Assembly (NCBI RefSeq): GCF_011297335.1
Contig: NZ_JAAOTJ010000002.1
Coordinates: 682,001-746,000 of the forward strand
Length of the DNA: 64,000 bases
DNA from: Catellatospora methionotrophica
GTDB taxonomy: Bacteria; Actinomycetota; Actinomycetes; Mycobacteriales; Micromonosporaceae
Direction: 5' to 3'
Part shown: positions 54,550 through 61,760 of the stretch, piece after piece
Numbering within the stretch: the stretch's first letter is position 1
How the letters are laid out: each line of letters begins with the position of its first letter
Notes under the pieces: generated by a model
Told to the model about the DNA's origin: nothing
The model's database searches: none
What the model saw: only the letters and a program-made list of their open reading frames with translations
Translations under genes and position numbers: made by a program

Positions 54550-55608
54550 ATGCCATCCCAGACGCCGACGGAGACGATCCCGAACGAGCCGGCCCCGACA
54601 CCGGCCGCGATCGCCGTTGCGGGCCGGTCGCCATACGCCCAGATCCTCGGCCTCGGCGCGTACCGGCCCCGCCGTGTCGTCACCAACGACGAGCTGTGCA
54701 CCTGGGTCGACACGTCCGACGAGTGGATCAGGGCCCGCACCGGGATCACGCAGCGCCGCTGGGCCGAGCCGGACGAGACCCTGGCCGCCATGTCCGTCCA
54801 GGCGGCCACCGCGGCGCTGGCCGACGCCGGGATCACCGCCGCTGACATCGGCTGCGTGGTGATGGCCACCGTGACACACCTGGAGCAGACACCGTCGATC
54901 GCCGCCCTGATCGCCCACCAGCTCGGCGCCGTCAACGCCGCGGCGTTCGACATCTCCGCCGGGTGCGCCGGCTTCTGCCACGCGGTGGCGCTCGGCCGCG
55001 ACATGGTCCAGGGCGGTAGCGCCGGCCACGTGCTGGTCATCGGTGCGGAGAAGATCTCGGACTTCATCGACCGGCAGGACCGGACGACGGCATTCATCTT
55101 CGGCGACGGCGCCGGTGCTGTAGTGATCGGCCCGGCGTCGCGACCGGGCATCGGCCCGGTCGTGTGGGGCGCGGACGGCAGCCAGTACACCGTGATCGGC
55201 CAGACCCGCGACTGGAAGACCTTCATGGACGACCCCACCGGCCCGCGGCCGTTCATCCAGATGTCCGGCCAGCAGGTGTTCCGCTGGGCCTCCTACGAGA
55301 TGGTGCCCGTGGCGAACAAGGCGCTGCAGGCCGCCGGCATCACCGTGGACCAGCTCGACGCCTTCATCCCGCACCAGGCCAACATGCGGATCATCGACGC
55401 GATGGTCAAGGCGCTGAAGCTCCCCGACAGCCTGCCGGTGGCACGGGACATCGCCGAGATGGGCAACACCTCGGCCGCCTCGGTGCCGCTGGCGATGGAG
55501 CGGATGCGGCGCGACGGTGCGGTGCCGGCAGGCGGGACGGCGCTGCTCGTGGGCTTCGGCGCGGGCCTGTCCTACGCCGCCCAGGTCGTGCGGCTGCCCT
55601 GGTCCTGA
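54550..55608 (+). CDS. 3-oxoacyl-ACP synthase III (FabH-like)
   Basis: This is a 352-residue thiolase-fold ketosynthase that condenses an acyl-CoA primer with malonyl-ACP. The triad is complete: Cys in DISAGCAGFC (near 138), His in PHQANMRI (near 274), Asn in MGNTSAASVP (near 304). SDEWIRARTGITQRRW is the usual substrate-loop motif. A 30-residue N-terminal extension precedes the normal FabH start. AGGAG lies upstream of the ATG. It is alone, not in a fab operon, so it may serve a special fatty acid or secondary metabolite, or be an extra primer synthase. Confidence 0.93.
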   Translation: MPSQTPTETIPNEPAPTPAAIAVAGRSPYAQILGLGAYRPRRVVTNDELCTWVDTSDEWIRARTGITQRRWAEPDETLAAMSVQAATAALADAGITAADIGCVVMATVTHLEQTPSIAALIAHQLGAVNAAAFDISAGCAGFCHAVALGRDMVQGGSAGHVLVIGAEKISDFIDRQDRTTAFIFGDGAGAVVIGPASRPGIGPVVWGADGSQYTVIGQTRDWKTFMDDPTGPRPFIQMSGQQVFRWASYEMVPVANKALQAAGITVDQLDAFIPHQANMRIIDAMVKALKLPDSLPVARDIAEMGNTSAASVPLAMERMRRDGAVPAGGTALLVGFGAGLSYAAQVVRLPWS

Positions 55609-55670
55609 CGGTCCTGCACGGATCGGCAGCTCCCGGCCCGCGACCCGGTGCGAAGACAGCGCGTCTCGTC

Positions 55671-57407
55671 CTACCGTCTGGCTGCTGCCCGGCGGCAGCG
55701 GGTCAGCTCGGCGCGAAGGTCGCGGCGCAGCGAGCGGTCCAGTTCCGGTTGCGCCAACGCGACGGTGAGGTCCTGCACCGCTTCGTCCCAGCGGCCCAGC
55801 CGGGCCAGGGCAGCGCCCCGGTTGTACAGCGGCACGGGGGCCTGCGACAGGGCGACCGCCCGGTCGAGGTCGGCCAGCGCGGCGGTCACATCGCCTTGCT
55901 CGAACCGTACGGCCGCCCGGTTGGTCCATGCCTCCACCAGCTCCGGCGCCCTGGTCACCGCCAGGGTGAGCAGTGCGTCGGCCCCGGCCAGGTCGCCGTG
56001 CTCGGAGCGGACCAGGCCCAGGGTGCACAAGAGCACCGGCTCGTCGGGCAGGACCGCCAGGCCGTCCCGTGCCTGCGCCTCGGCCCGGTCGAGAGCGCGC
56101 TGTTCGAGGTGCAGATTGACCAGTGCGACCCGCGCGTCGAGGTGTCCAGGGTCGATGGCGAGGGCGCGGCCGAAGTCCTCGGCGGCCAGGCCCGGCCGGT
56201 CCTGCTCCTGCCGGATGACGGCGCGGTTGTAGTACGCCTCCGGCAGGTGCGGGCCCAGGCGGATGGCCTCGTCGTAGTCGCGCGACGCGGCCCGGGTCCG
56301 CCCCGCCGCCCGGTGCAGCGCTGCCCGGTCGATGTAGTACTCGCTGTTGCCGGGGTCGCGTGCGACGACCCGGTCGAGGTCGGACATGGCACGCTGCCGG
56401 TCGCCCAGAGCCAGGTGCACCTGCGCCCGGTTGTGGTACAGGCGGGCCACGTCCTGAGGCCGCTCACCAGGTGCCAGCGCGCCTTCGAGGCGGCTCAGCC
56501 CGTCGTCGACCAGGCGCAGTGCACGGGCATGCTCCCCGGCCCTGCTGTCGAGCAGCGCGATGCCCTGCTCGTAGAAGACGGTCGTGACCAGCCGCTGCTT
56601 CGGATCCTCGATTCCCGCGGCCAGCGTGATCGCCTGCTCGAGCCAGTCACGGGCCCGCGACTGGTCCTGCGCGTCGGGGCGCAGGTGGCGGGCGTACAGC
56701 ATCGCGGTCGAGTATGCCGCCGACATGAGGGTCCGCCGGTCATCGGTGACCATACGCGTCTGGTCGTAGAGTCGCAGCGCCTCGTCGGCGCGGTCCAGCG
56801 CGGACAGGGCCGTGGCCAGCCCGGTGGTGTACGCCCACCAGTTGCGCAGGTCGTCCTGCGGGCTCAGCAGGTCACGGCCGCGCTGGGCCAGGCGCTGCGC
56901 GTGGTGGTAGAAACCCCGTGCCAAGCTGTCGCCCAGGGCGGTCCGGATCGCATCGGGCGCGGTGTCCATACGTGGCGGCTCGACCGTGCCGCCGTCGTCC
57001 AGGATGAGCCGCAACGGGCCGCCGTCGAGGCGGGCGGTCAGCGCGTGCAGCAGCTCGACTGTGGTCTCGTCGGCTTCGGCGGTGTGCTCGAAGCGGACCG
57101 TGGCGGGCCCGGAGAGGGTCTGTGCCCAGGCGGCGACGAACTCCGCAACACCGTACGCCAGGCAGGCGGTGCGACGTGCGGGGTGGAACCGGATCGGCTG
57201 CTCCTGCGCCGGTGGCCGTGGGTCGAGACGAGGCGCCACCGCGAACAGCTCCACCTGATGGCGGGCTACCAGGCGAGGCCGCACTGCGGGAGCGATCCGA
57301 GCCAGGAACGCGTCGACTCCGGCATACGGGCCGCGCTCGCGGTGGCAGTCGAACGAGCCGAAGTCGCCGACGGTCACTCCGGGCACCCGCCAAGGGGGAG
57401 CGGGCAC
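55671..57407 (-). CDS. Tetratricopeptide-repeat protein encoded behind a short Trp-rich peptide gene
   Basis: This 578-residue cytoplasmic protein starts with a region of about 165 residues (FGSFDCHRERGPYAGVDAFL, VARHQVELFAVAP, LRLILDDGGTVEP) that looks like a degenerate STAND/AAA domain without Walker A. At least six TPR motifs fill about 215-575, for example YNRAVIRQEQDRPGLAAEDF and WTNRAAVRFEQGDVTAALAD. TPR domains bind peptides or protein partners. The 27-residue peptide gene ends 26 bases upstream on the same strand, so they form one unit. The start is uncertain: GTG 57407 lies in a hairpin; GTG 57386 or 57377 is possible. It may sense, carry or modify the peptide. Confidence 0.8.
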   Translation of the reverse strand: MPAPPWRVPGVTVGDFGSFDCHRERGPYAGVDAFLARIAPAVRPRLVARHQVELFAVAPRLDPRPPAQEQPIRFHPARRTACLAYGVAEFVAAWAQTLSGPATVRFEHTAEADETTVELLHALTARLDGGPLRLILDDGGTVEPPRMDTAPDAIRTALGDSLARGFYHHAQRLAQRGRDLLSPQDDLRNWWAYTTGLATALSALDRADEALRLYDQTRMVTDDRRTLMSAAYSTAMLYARHLRPDAQDQSRARDWLEQAITLAAGIEDPKQRLVTTVFYEQGIALLDSRAGEHARALRLVDDGLSRLEGALAPGERPQDVARLYHNRAQVHLALGDRQRAMSDLDRVVARDPGNSEYYIDRAALHRAAGRTRAASRDYDEAIRLGPHLPEAYYNRAVIRQEQDRPGLAAEDFGRALAIDPGHLDARVALVNLHLEQRALDRAEAQARDGLAVLPDEPVLLCTLGLVRSEHGDLAGADALLTLAVTRAPELVEAWTNRAAVRFEQGDVTAALADLDRAVALSQAPVPLYNRGAALARLGRWDEAVQDLTVALAQPELDRSLRRDLRAELTRCRRAAARR

Positions 57408-57424
57408 CCGGGGGTGCCCGCTCC
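57397..57424 (-). promoter_or_regulatory. Perfect hairpin between peptide and TPR genes
   Basis: Arms GGAGCGGGCACCC and GGGTGCCCGCTCC (13 base pairs, two-base loop) begin nine bases after the peptide stop and enclose the first possible TPR start codon. No U-tract follows. It may stabilise the peptide mRNA or reduce reading into the TPR gene, so that peptide outnumbers TPR protein. Confidence 0.6.
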
Positions 57425-57432
57425 GGGCTTGC

Positions 57433-57516
57433 CTACCAGCACCATTCGATCCAGAGCCGGCGGGCGCCGGACAGCAGGCGCAGCGTGCCCTTCCTGCGGA
57501 CGACCATCTTCTTCAT
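57433..57516 (-). CDS. 27-residue Trp-rich peptide, candidate precursor or signal peptide
   Basis: A short gene with an excellent ribosome binding site (GGGAGG, four bases before ATG) encodes a peptide with a basic N-terminal half, MKKMVVRRKG, and an aromatic end, RRLWIEWCW, directly before the TAG. Leader plus short aromatic core is the layout of ribosomally made, modified peptides (RiPPs) or of secreted signals. The core has three Trp and one Cys, suited to cross-linking. No radical SAM, P450 or other RiPP enzyme is adjacent; only the TPR protein follows, 26 bases downstream. An AT-rich region with palindrome ATGTACAT (57579-57586) lies upstream and may hold the promoter. I know no named family for it. 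Confidence 0.7.
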   Translation of the reverse strand: MKKMVVRRKGTLRLLSGARRLWIEWCW

Positions 57517-57776
57517 CGAACCTCCCAGTGATCCATTTCCGACGCCAACGTCAAGATCTTAGCCAGAGGAACGTAAATATGTACATCGTTTCATGTTCAG
57601 TTTCTGGTGTCGTCTGCCGACCCGACAACACAGCGGGCGCGTGCTGGCTCACGGCTTTTCGGCGTTCCGTGTCGAGGCGAAGGCGGTGCTGACACGCTCG
57701 GCGTGTTGCCCGCATCGTCCGTCCGCGACTTCGGCCGGCATCCTGATCGCCAGGTCGCCGCACTACGCTCATGTGA

Positions 57777-58319
57777 TCAAGCTGGAAGATCGATCAGGGC
57801 CACGCTTGTCGCGCCGTGCGGCTGCAGCGTCGCGTCCGTCGCGCGGTCCACGAGTGCGGCGTCCGGTGAGCGCAAAGGGTGCCCGTCCACGGTCGCCGTC
57901 CCACGTACGACGACGATCCCGGCCGGGCCGGTGACGGTCAGCGGTTCGGTGACGTCGACGACGCGAACCGCACCCCGATCCCCGGTACGCACGATGAGGT
58001 TGAGGTCGGTGATCGGCCCGCCGAGCAGCGTGCACGTGGTCTGGGCGTCGCCGTCGAACGCGAACGGCTCCAGCGGTCCGATGTCGTGCTCGGCACCGTC
58101 GACGGTCAAGCGCATGCCGACTCCGGTGAGTACCGTGATCATGCGCCGGTAGCCCGGGAAGGCCGAGAACGGTCCATCCTCGCTGACATCGGCGATGCTG
58201 AGCCGCCACCGGTAGTTATCGGCACCTGGGGGATGGACGAAGATCTCCCGGGTGATTCCGCCGCCGTTGCGCCACGCTACGGCGACGCGGTCCACGGCTG
58301 GCAGCAGCGTCACACCCAT
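57777..58319 (-). CDS. HutD-family protein
   Basis: This is a 180-residue cupin-like protein of the HutD/Ves family. Signature: AVAWRNGGGITREIFVHPPG, WRLSIADVSEDGPFSAFPGYRR, DLNLIVRTGD. HutD is linked to histidine use and thought to bind formylated metabolites; no hut genes are nearby. The start is the first ATG. It is probably a single-gene unit. Confidence 0.9.
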   Translation of the reverse strand: MGVTLLPAVDRVAVAWRNGGGITREIFVHPPGADNYRWRLSIADVSEDGPFSAFPGYRRMITVLTGVGMRLTVDGAEHDIGPLEPFAFDGDAQTTCTLLGGPITDLNLIVRTGDRGAVRVVDVTEPLTVTGPAGIVVVRGTATVDGHPLRSPDAALVDRATDATLQPHGATSVALIDLPA

Positions 58320-58496
58320 GATGGGCAGCCTATGCCGTGCAGCGGGGTGGATGCGGTGAACCTCGGTCAGGTCGCCACGGACCCGACGGATGGCGTGACT
58401 GCGGGGCTGCGCATCGACCCGACCGAACTCACTGTGGAACGCGCTTCGGGCAAGTGAGGGCTTGGAGGGCCACCTGACCGTGTATGCGCTGCGGGC

Positions 58497-58543
58497 CCGG
58501 TCCGGGTGGCGGCTGCCTGACGGCAGGTCGCGACCCGGACCGG
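58497..58543 (-). terminator. Hairpin terminator after the small secreted protein gene
   Basis: CCGGTCCGGGT pairs with ACCCGGACCGG, enclosing a second small stem (CTGCC/GGCAG). It starts seven bases downstream of the stop at 58551. Confidence 0.7.
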
Positions 58544-58550
58544 AGACAGC

Positions 58551-59054
58551 TCAGGGTGCGGTGATGCTGGGCTGTGCGCCAGAGCCGAAGGCCCAGCCTT
58601 CGACGCTGCCCGGGGCGGGGTTGTAGCTGGACGCGCCCAGGGTGCTGTAGGTCCAGGCGGCGCCGTGGGTGGAGGCGTGCCAGTAGGACCAGTAGGCGGA
58701 GGCGGGCGGGGTGTTGACGCAGGCTTGCTGGGCGGGGGCGGGCAGGTTGTTGATACGGCAGACGAACGCCAGGCCCCAGCGCTGGGTGCCGGTGACGGAG
58801 TAGCCCGCGCCGGTCAGGGCGGTCAGGCCGCTGGTGGGGTCGCCGGGGGCGCAGGCGACGACGACGCCCGCGCCGAAGGCGGTGAAGTCGACGACGACGG
58901 TGACGCCGGTGCTGCCGGCGCAGGCGGCCGCCTGCGCGGCCCGGGGGGCCGGGTCGGCGACGACGACAGCGGTGACCAGCGCGAAGACGGCGGCGAGGCC
59001 GGCCAGTACGCGGGCCAGCGGCTGGCTGCGGTGCAAGGTGAGGGTGGGCGACAT
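58551..59054 (-). CDS. Small secreted DUF4430/transcobalamin beta-domain-like protein, cobalamin-controlled
   Basis: This is a 167-residue exported protein. AGGGAG lies six bases before the ATG. The signal peptide covers about 1-43 (AAQAA). The mature part has TGVTVVVDFTAFGAG, GLTALTGAGYSVTGTQRWG, AFVCRINNLP, CVNTPPASAYWSYWHA and PGSVEGWAFG, with paired Cys residues. The protein at 60876-61760 shares all of these elements, so they are paralogues. The leader carries a cobalamin riboswitch on the same strand (59172-59305). Proteins of this type resemble the C-terminal beta domain of transcobalamin/intrinsic factor; the ligand is inferred from the riboswitch and the neighbouring alpha-toroid protein. 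Confidence 0.85.
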   Translation of the reverse strand: MSPTLTLHRSQPLARVLAGLAAVFALVTAVVVADPAPRAAQAAACAGSTGVTVVVDFTAFGAGVVVACAPGDPTSGLTALTGAGYSVTGTQRWGLAFVCRINNLPAPAQQACVNTPPASAYWSYWHASTHGAAWTYSTLGASSYNPAPGSVEGWAFGSGAQPSITAP

Positions 59055-59171
59055 CGGTGGCTCCCTGTCGGGGATCAGCCCGGCCGGCACCTGGCGGCCG
59101 GGCAGTGGTCGCGCCTGGAAGCCATGCCTGGTCCGCCACCTGACCGGCGCGGGACCGGGCGGTGGTGTCCA

Positions 59172-59305
59172 GGTCGCGTGGACGTGTACCGCGTTGTCAC
59201 CGGGCGGGTGTTCGGACTCGGGCCCGGGAGGCCCATACCGTTGCGCGTCAGTCCCGGCCTTGCACCGGATTCCCCCACACGATGACGACTTCACCGTAAG
59301 CGACC
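59172..59305 (-). promoter_or_regulatory. Cobalamin riboswitch (leftward)
   Basis: On the minus strand the conserved core is plain: GGGGGAATCCGGTGCAAG, then GCCGGGACTGACGCGCAACG, then the B12 box GAGTCCGAACACCCGCC (plus-strand 59203-59219). GGTCGC and GCGACC at the two ends can form P1. It lies in the leader of the small secreted protein gene starting at 59054. This class normally turns genes off when cobalamin is plentiful. Confidence 0.9.
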
Positions 59306-59383
59306 GCGACCGCCACCGCGCTGTTGCGAACGTGACACGTTGTCGCGTTGACGACACGGTGCGGCCCGTGGTCGTATGGGGGC

Positions 59384-59474
59384 GACCCAGCATGCAGGGG
59401 AAGCCGGTCGAATTCCGGCACTGGCCCGCAGCCGTAGGTTCCGCAAGGGACGAGTCGGAATACCTGGCTGGGTC
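59384..59474 (+). promoter_or_regulatory. Cobalamin riboswitch (rightward)
   Basis: P1 is GACCCAGC (59384-59391) with GCTGGGTC (59467-59474). Inside are the core GGGGAAGCCGGTCGAATTCC, GGCACTGGCCCGCAGCCGTA, and the B12 box GAGTCGGAATACCTGGC (59452-59468). At 91 bases it is a compact form. It controls the operon starting at 59578 and is back to back with the leftward riboswitch, 78 bases apart. Confidence 0.92.
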
Positions 59475-59503
59475 AGCTGTCAGCGTCGTCGAGGTCTACG
59501 GCG

Positions 59504-59569
59504 CGGAGCCAGACTCTCCGCACCCCGGAATGGTCGGTGTTCCGCGCTTTGCGCCGCTCACCCCCGGAG
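59504..59569 (+). promoter_or_regulatory. Expression platform with alternative Shine-Dalgarno pairing
   Basis: CGGAG (59504-59508) and the Shine-Dalgarno CGGAG (59565-59569) are identical, and CTCCG (59516-59520) can pair with either. This gives two exclusive states: the first pairing leaves the Shine-Dalgarno free, the second hides it. Translation control by the riboswitch is therefore likely. Confidence 0.55.
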
Positions 59570-59577
59570 AAGTGCAT

Positions 59578-60879
59578 ATGTCTAATCCTGCCAGCCGGCA
59601 TGCCCGTGCCAGTTTCCTGCTCGCGGCCGGCGCCGTCGCGGTGTTGACCGGTGTGCTGGCGGCCGTGCCCGCCCGGCCCGCGCTCGCCGACACCACCGGC
59701 CCCGACCCCGCCAAGGCTGTCGCGTACCTGGTCGACCCGGCGAACATGCATCAGGGCAAGTACTACGGCTTCATGCCCGAGTTCCCCGACTACGGTCTGA
59801 CCGTCGACGGGATCTGGGCGCTGGCCGCGACCGGCACCAACGACGCCAAAGCCAGGGAGATGACCGCGTTCATCAGCTCTGGCGGCATCGTCGAAGGCGG
59901 ACAGACGACCCTGGACAACTGGCTGGGCATCGGCGGGGACTGGCCGTCGGGCGGGTCCGTCGCCAAGACCGCGGTGCTGGCCCAGGTCACCGGAGCCGAC
60001 CCGCGCGACTTCGCCGGCCACGACCTGATCGACGCCCTGCACGATCTCACCTGCACCGGCGTCGACACCTCGCTCGGGTGTGCCGGCGCGGGCAACTACC
60101 GGTTCGCCGAGTCGGTGTTCTCCCAGTCCCTGGGCGTGATCGCGCAGGTCCGCGCGGGCTCCGTCGCCGACGCGGCCGCGCCGGTGGGGTTCCTGCGCGG
60201 CCTGCAGCACGCCGACGGCTGGTACGCCAGCCTCATCCCGGTGCCCGCCGAGCCCACCGGCGACGTCGACAGCACCGCGATGGCGGCGATGGCGCTGGAC
60301 CTGCTCGACGACACCGCGTCGGCTGCCGCTGTCGACAAGGCGGTCGCCTGGGTCGCCGGGCGGCAGAACGACGACGGCTCGTTCCCCGGTGTGAAGATGC
60401 CCTGGCAGAACGGTGACGCACCCAAATCGACCAACTCCACCGCTCTGGCCGTCCAGGCGCTGAGCCTGGACGCTGCCGCCCACGCCGAGCAGATCGCCAA
60501 GGCGAAGGCGTGGCTGGCCACGACGCAGAACAGCGACGGCGGGTTCGACGTCACCGCCGTCGACGAGGGCTCCGACGTGCGCGCCACGACCCAGATCGTC
60601 GTCGCGCTGACCGGCACCTCCTACGGCACGCTGCTGCGCGACCTCACCACCCGGCCCTCGCCGAGCGCGACGGCGAGCGCGACACCGTCGGTGACCGCGA
60701 CACCGGGCGCGTCCGCGTCGGTGACCGCGTCGCCGAGCCAGACCCCGGGCGCTGGGCTGCCGGTCACCGGTGTGGAGGTGACCACGATGGCATCGGTCGC
60801 CGTGGCGCTCATCGGCGCGGGCGCTGTGCTGCTGCTGGTCACCCGCCGACGCCGCGACAGCGCCACGGGTCGGCCGTGA
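59578..60879 (+). CDS. Wall-anchored alpha-toroid protein, transcobalamin alpha-domain-like
   Basis: This is an exported 433-residue protein of the prenyltransferase/squalene-cyclase-like alpha6/alpha6 toroid type, the fold of the alpha domain of transcobalamin and intrinsic factor. The signal peptide ends PALA near 38. Toroid repeats include YGLTVDGIWALAATG, STAMAAMALDLLDD, GRQNDDGSFPG and TQNSDGGFDV. A Ser/Thr/Pro linker (about 360-390) is followed by LPVTG (near 394), a hydrophobic helix and RRRR, a sortase signal. No cyclase DxDD acid motif is seen, so it probably binds rather than catalyses. It is first in the riboswitch-controlled operon; the next start overlaps its stop (GTGA). Confidence 0.85.
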   Translation: MSNPASRHARASFLLAAGAVAVLTGVLAAVPARPALADTTGPDPAKAVAYLVDPANMHQGKYYGFMPEFPDYGLTVDGIWALAATGTNDAKAREMTAFISSGGIVEGGQTTLDNWLGIGGDWPSGGSVAKTAVLAQVTGADPRDFAGHDLIDALHDLTCTGVDTSLGCAGAGNYRFAESVFSQSLGVIAQVRAGSVADAAAPVGFLRGLQHADGWYASLIPVPAEPTGDVDSTAMAAMALDLLDDTASAAAVDKAVAWVAGRQNDDGSFPGVKMPWQNGDAPKSTNSTALAVQALSLDAAAHAEQIAKAKAWLATTQNSDGGFDVTAVDEGSDVRATTQIVVALTGTSYGTLLRDLTTRPSPSATASATPSVTATPGASASVTASPSQTPGAGLPVTGVEVTTMASVAVALIGAGAVLLLVTRRRRDSATGRP

Positions 60880-61760
60880 CCGGCGTCGCCGTCGGTCCGC
60901 GCAGGGCGGTGCGGGCTGCGGCGGTCATGCTCGCGGCGACCTTCGCCGCGGTGGCCGTCGCCGCCCCGGCGCAGGCCGGGCCGCTGCCGATCAGCCAGTG
61001 CACCACCACGTCCGGGGTGATCCTGGTCGTCGACTTCGGGCACTTCGGCGGGCCTCGGCTGCGCGCGTGCGGGTCGACGCCGACGACCGGCTACCAGCTG
61101 CTCAACCAGGGCGGCTGGAAGACCGAGGGCACCGGCCATGACGGGCCGGCGTTCATCTGCCGGATCGGCTACTCCGGGCACCAGAGCGGCAAGAAGTTCC
61201 CGACCCCGCAGCAGGACCCGTGCGCGCGTACCCCGCCCGCCACGGCGTACTGGTCGTACTGGCACGCCGACCCCGGCCGGAACTCGTGGAGTTACAGCCA
61301 GCTCGGCGCGATGAGCTACAAGCCCAAACCGGGAAGCGTCGACGCGTGGGTGTTCGGCGCCACCGACACCGGCGGCACCAGCGGCGGTCCGAGGTTCAGC
61401 CCCGACAGCGTACGGGCCAGGAACACCACCCCCGGCGGAGGAAGCTCGCCCAGGCCAAGCCCGAAACCGTCCAAACCCGCCGCGACCAAACCTGGGGCTG
61501 CGCCCACCACGGCAGCCGCCCGGCCGGGCACGTCGACGTCGGCGTCCCTGGCACCGCCACCCTCGGCCCCGCCATCGTCATCGGTGTCGGCAGAGCCCAC
61601 CCCGACCGCCAGTGAGTCGTCGTTCCTGGACGCGGCACCGGTGGAAGCGGCGCGCACAGACACCGGATCGTCGGCGCCCGCGCTGGTGACGGTCGGGTTG
61701 GTGCTGCTGATCGGCGCGGCGGGGGCGGTCGTGGCCAAGCGGCGGCGTGCGGGCGGCTGA
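60876..61760 (+). CDS. Secreted beta-domain protein with membrane anchor, cobalamin operon
   Basis: This is a 294-residue exported protein. GTG overlaps the previous stop by four bases. After the signal peptide (to about 33, PAQA), residues 35-165 match the small protein at 58551-59054: SGVILVVDFGHFGG, GYQLLNQGGWKTEGTGHDG, AFICRIGYSG, CARTPPATAYWSYWHADPG, PGSVDAWVFG. A long Pro/Ser/Ala-rich stalk (about 185-255) leads to one membrane helix (LVTVGLVLLIGAAGAVVA) and KRRR. No LPxTG is seen, so it is held in the membrane. It probably works with the alpha-toroid protein to pass ligand to the ECF transporter. Confidence 0.85.
   Translation: MTGVAVGPRRAVRAAAVMLAATFAAVAVAAPAQAGPLPISQCTTTSGVILVVDFGHFGGPRLRACGSTPTTGYQLLNQGGWKTEGTGHDGPAFICRIGYSGHQSGKKFPTPQQDPCARTPPATAYWSYWHADPGRNSWSYSQLGAMSYKPKPGSVDAWVFGATDTGGTSGGPRFSPDSVRARNTTPGGGSSPRPSPKPSKPAATKPGAAPTTAAARPGTSTSASLAPPPSAPPSSSVSAEPTPTASESSFLDAAPVEAARTDTGSSAPALVTVGLVLLIGAAGAVVAKRRRAGG

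Noticed and set aside
57551-57772. 73-codon frame upstream of the Trp-rich peptide gene
   Set aside because: Arg-rich with no ribosome binding site; its end covers the AT-rich control region of the peptide gene.
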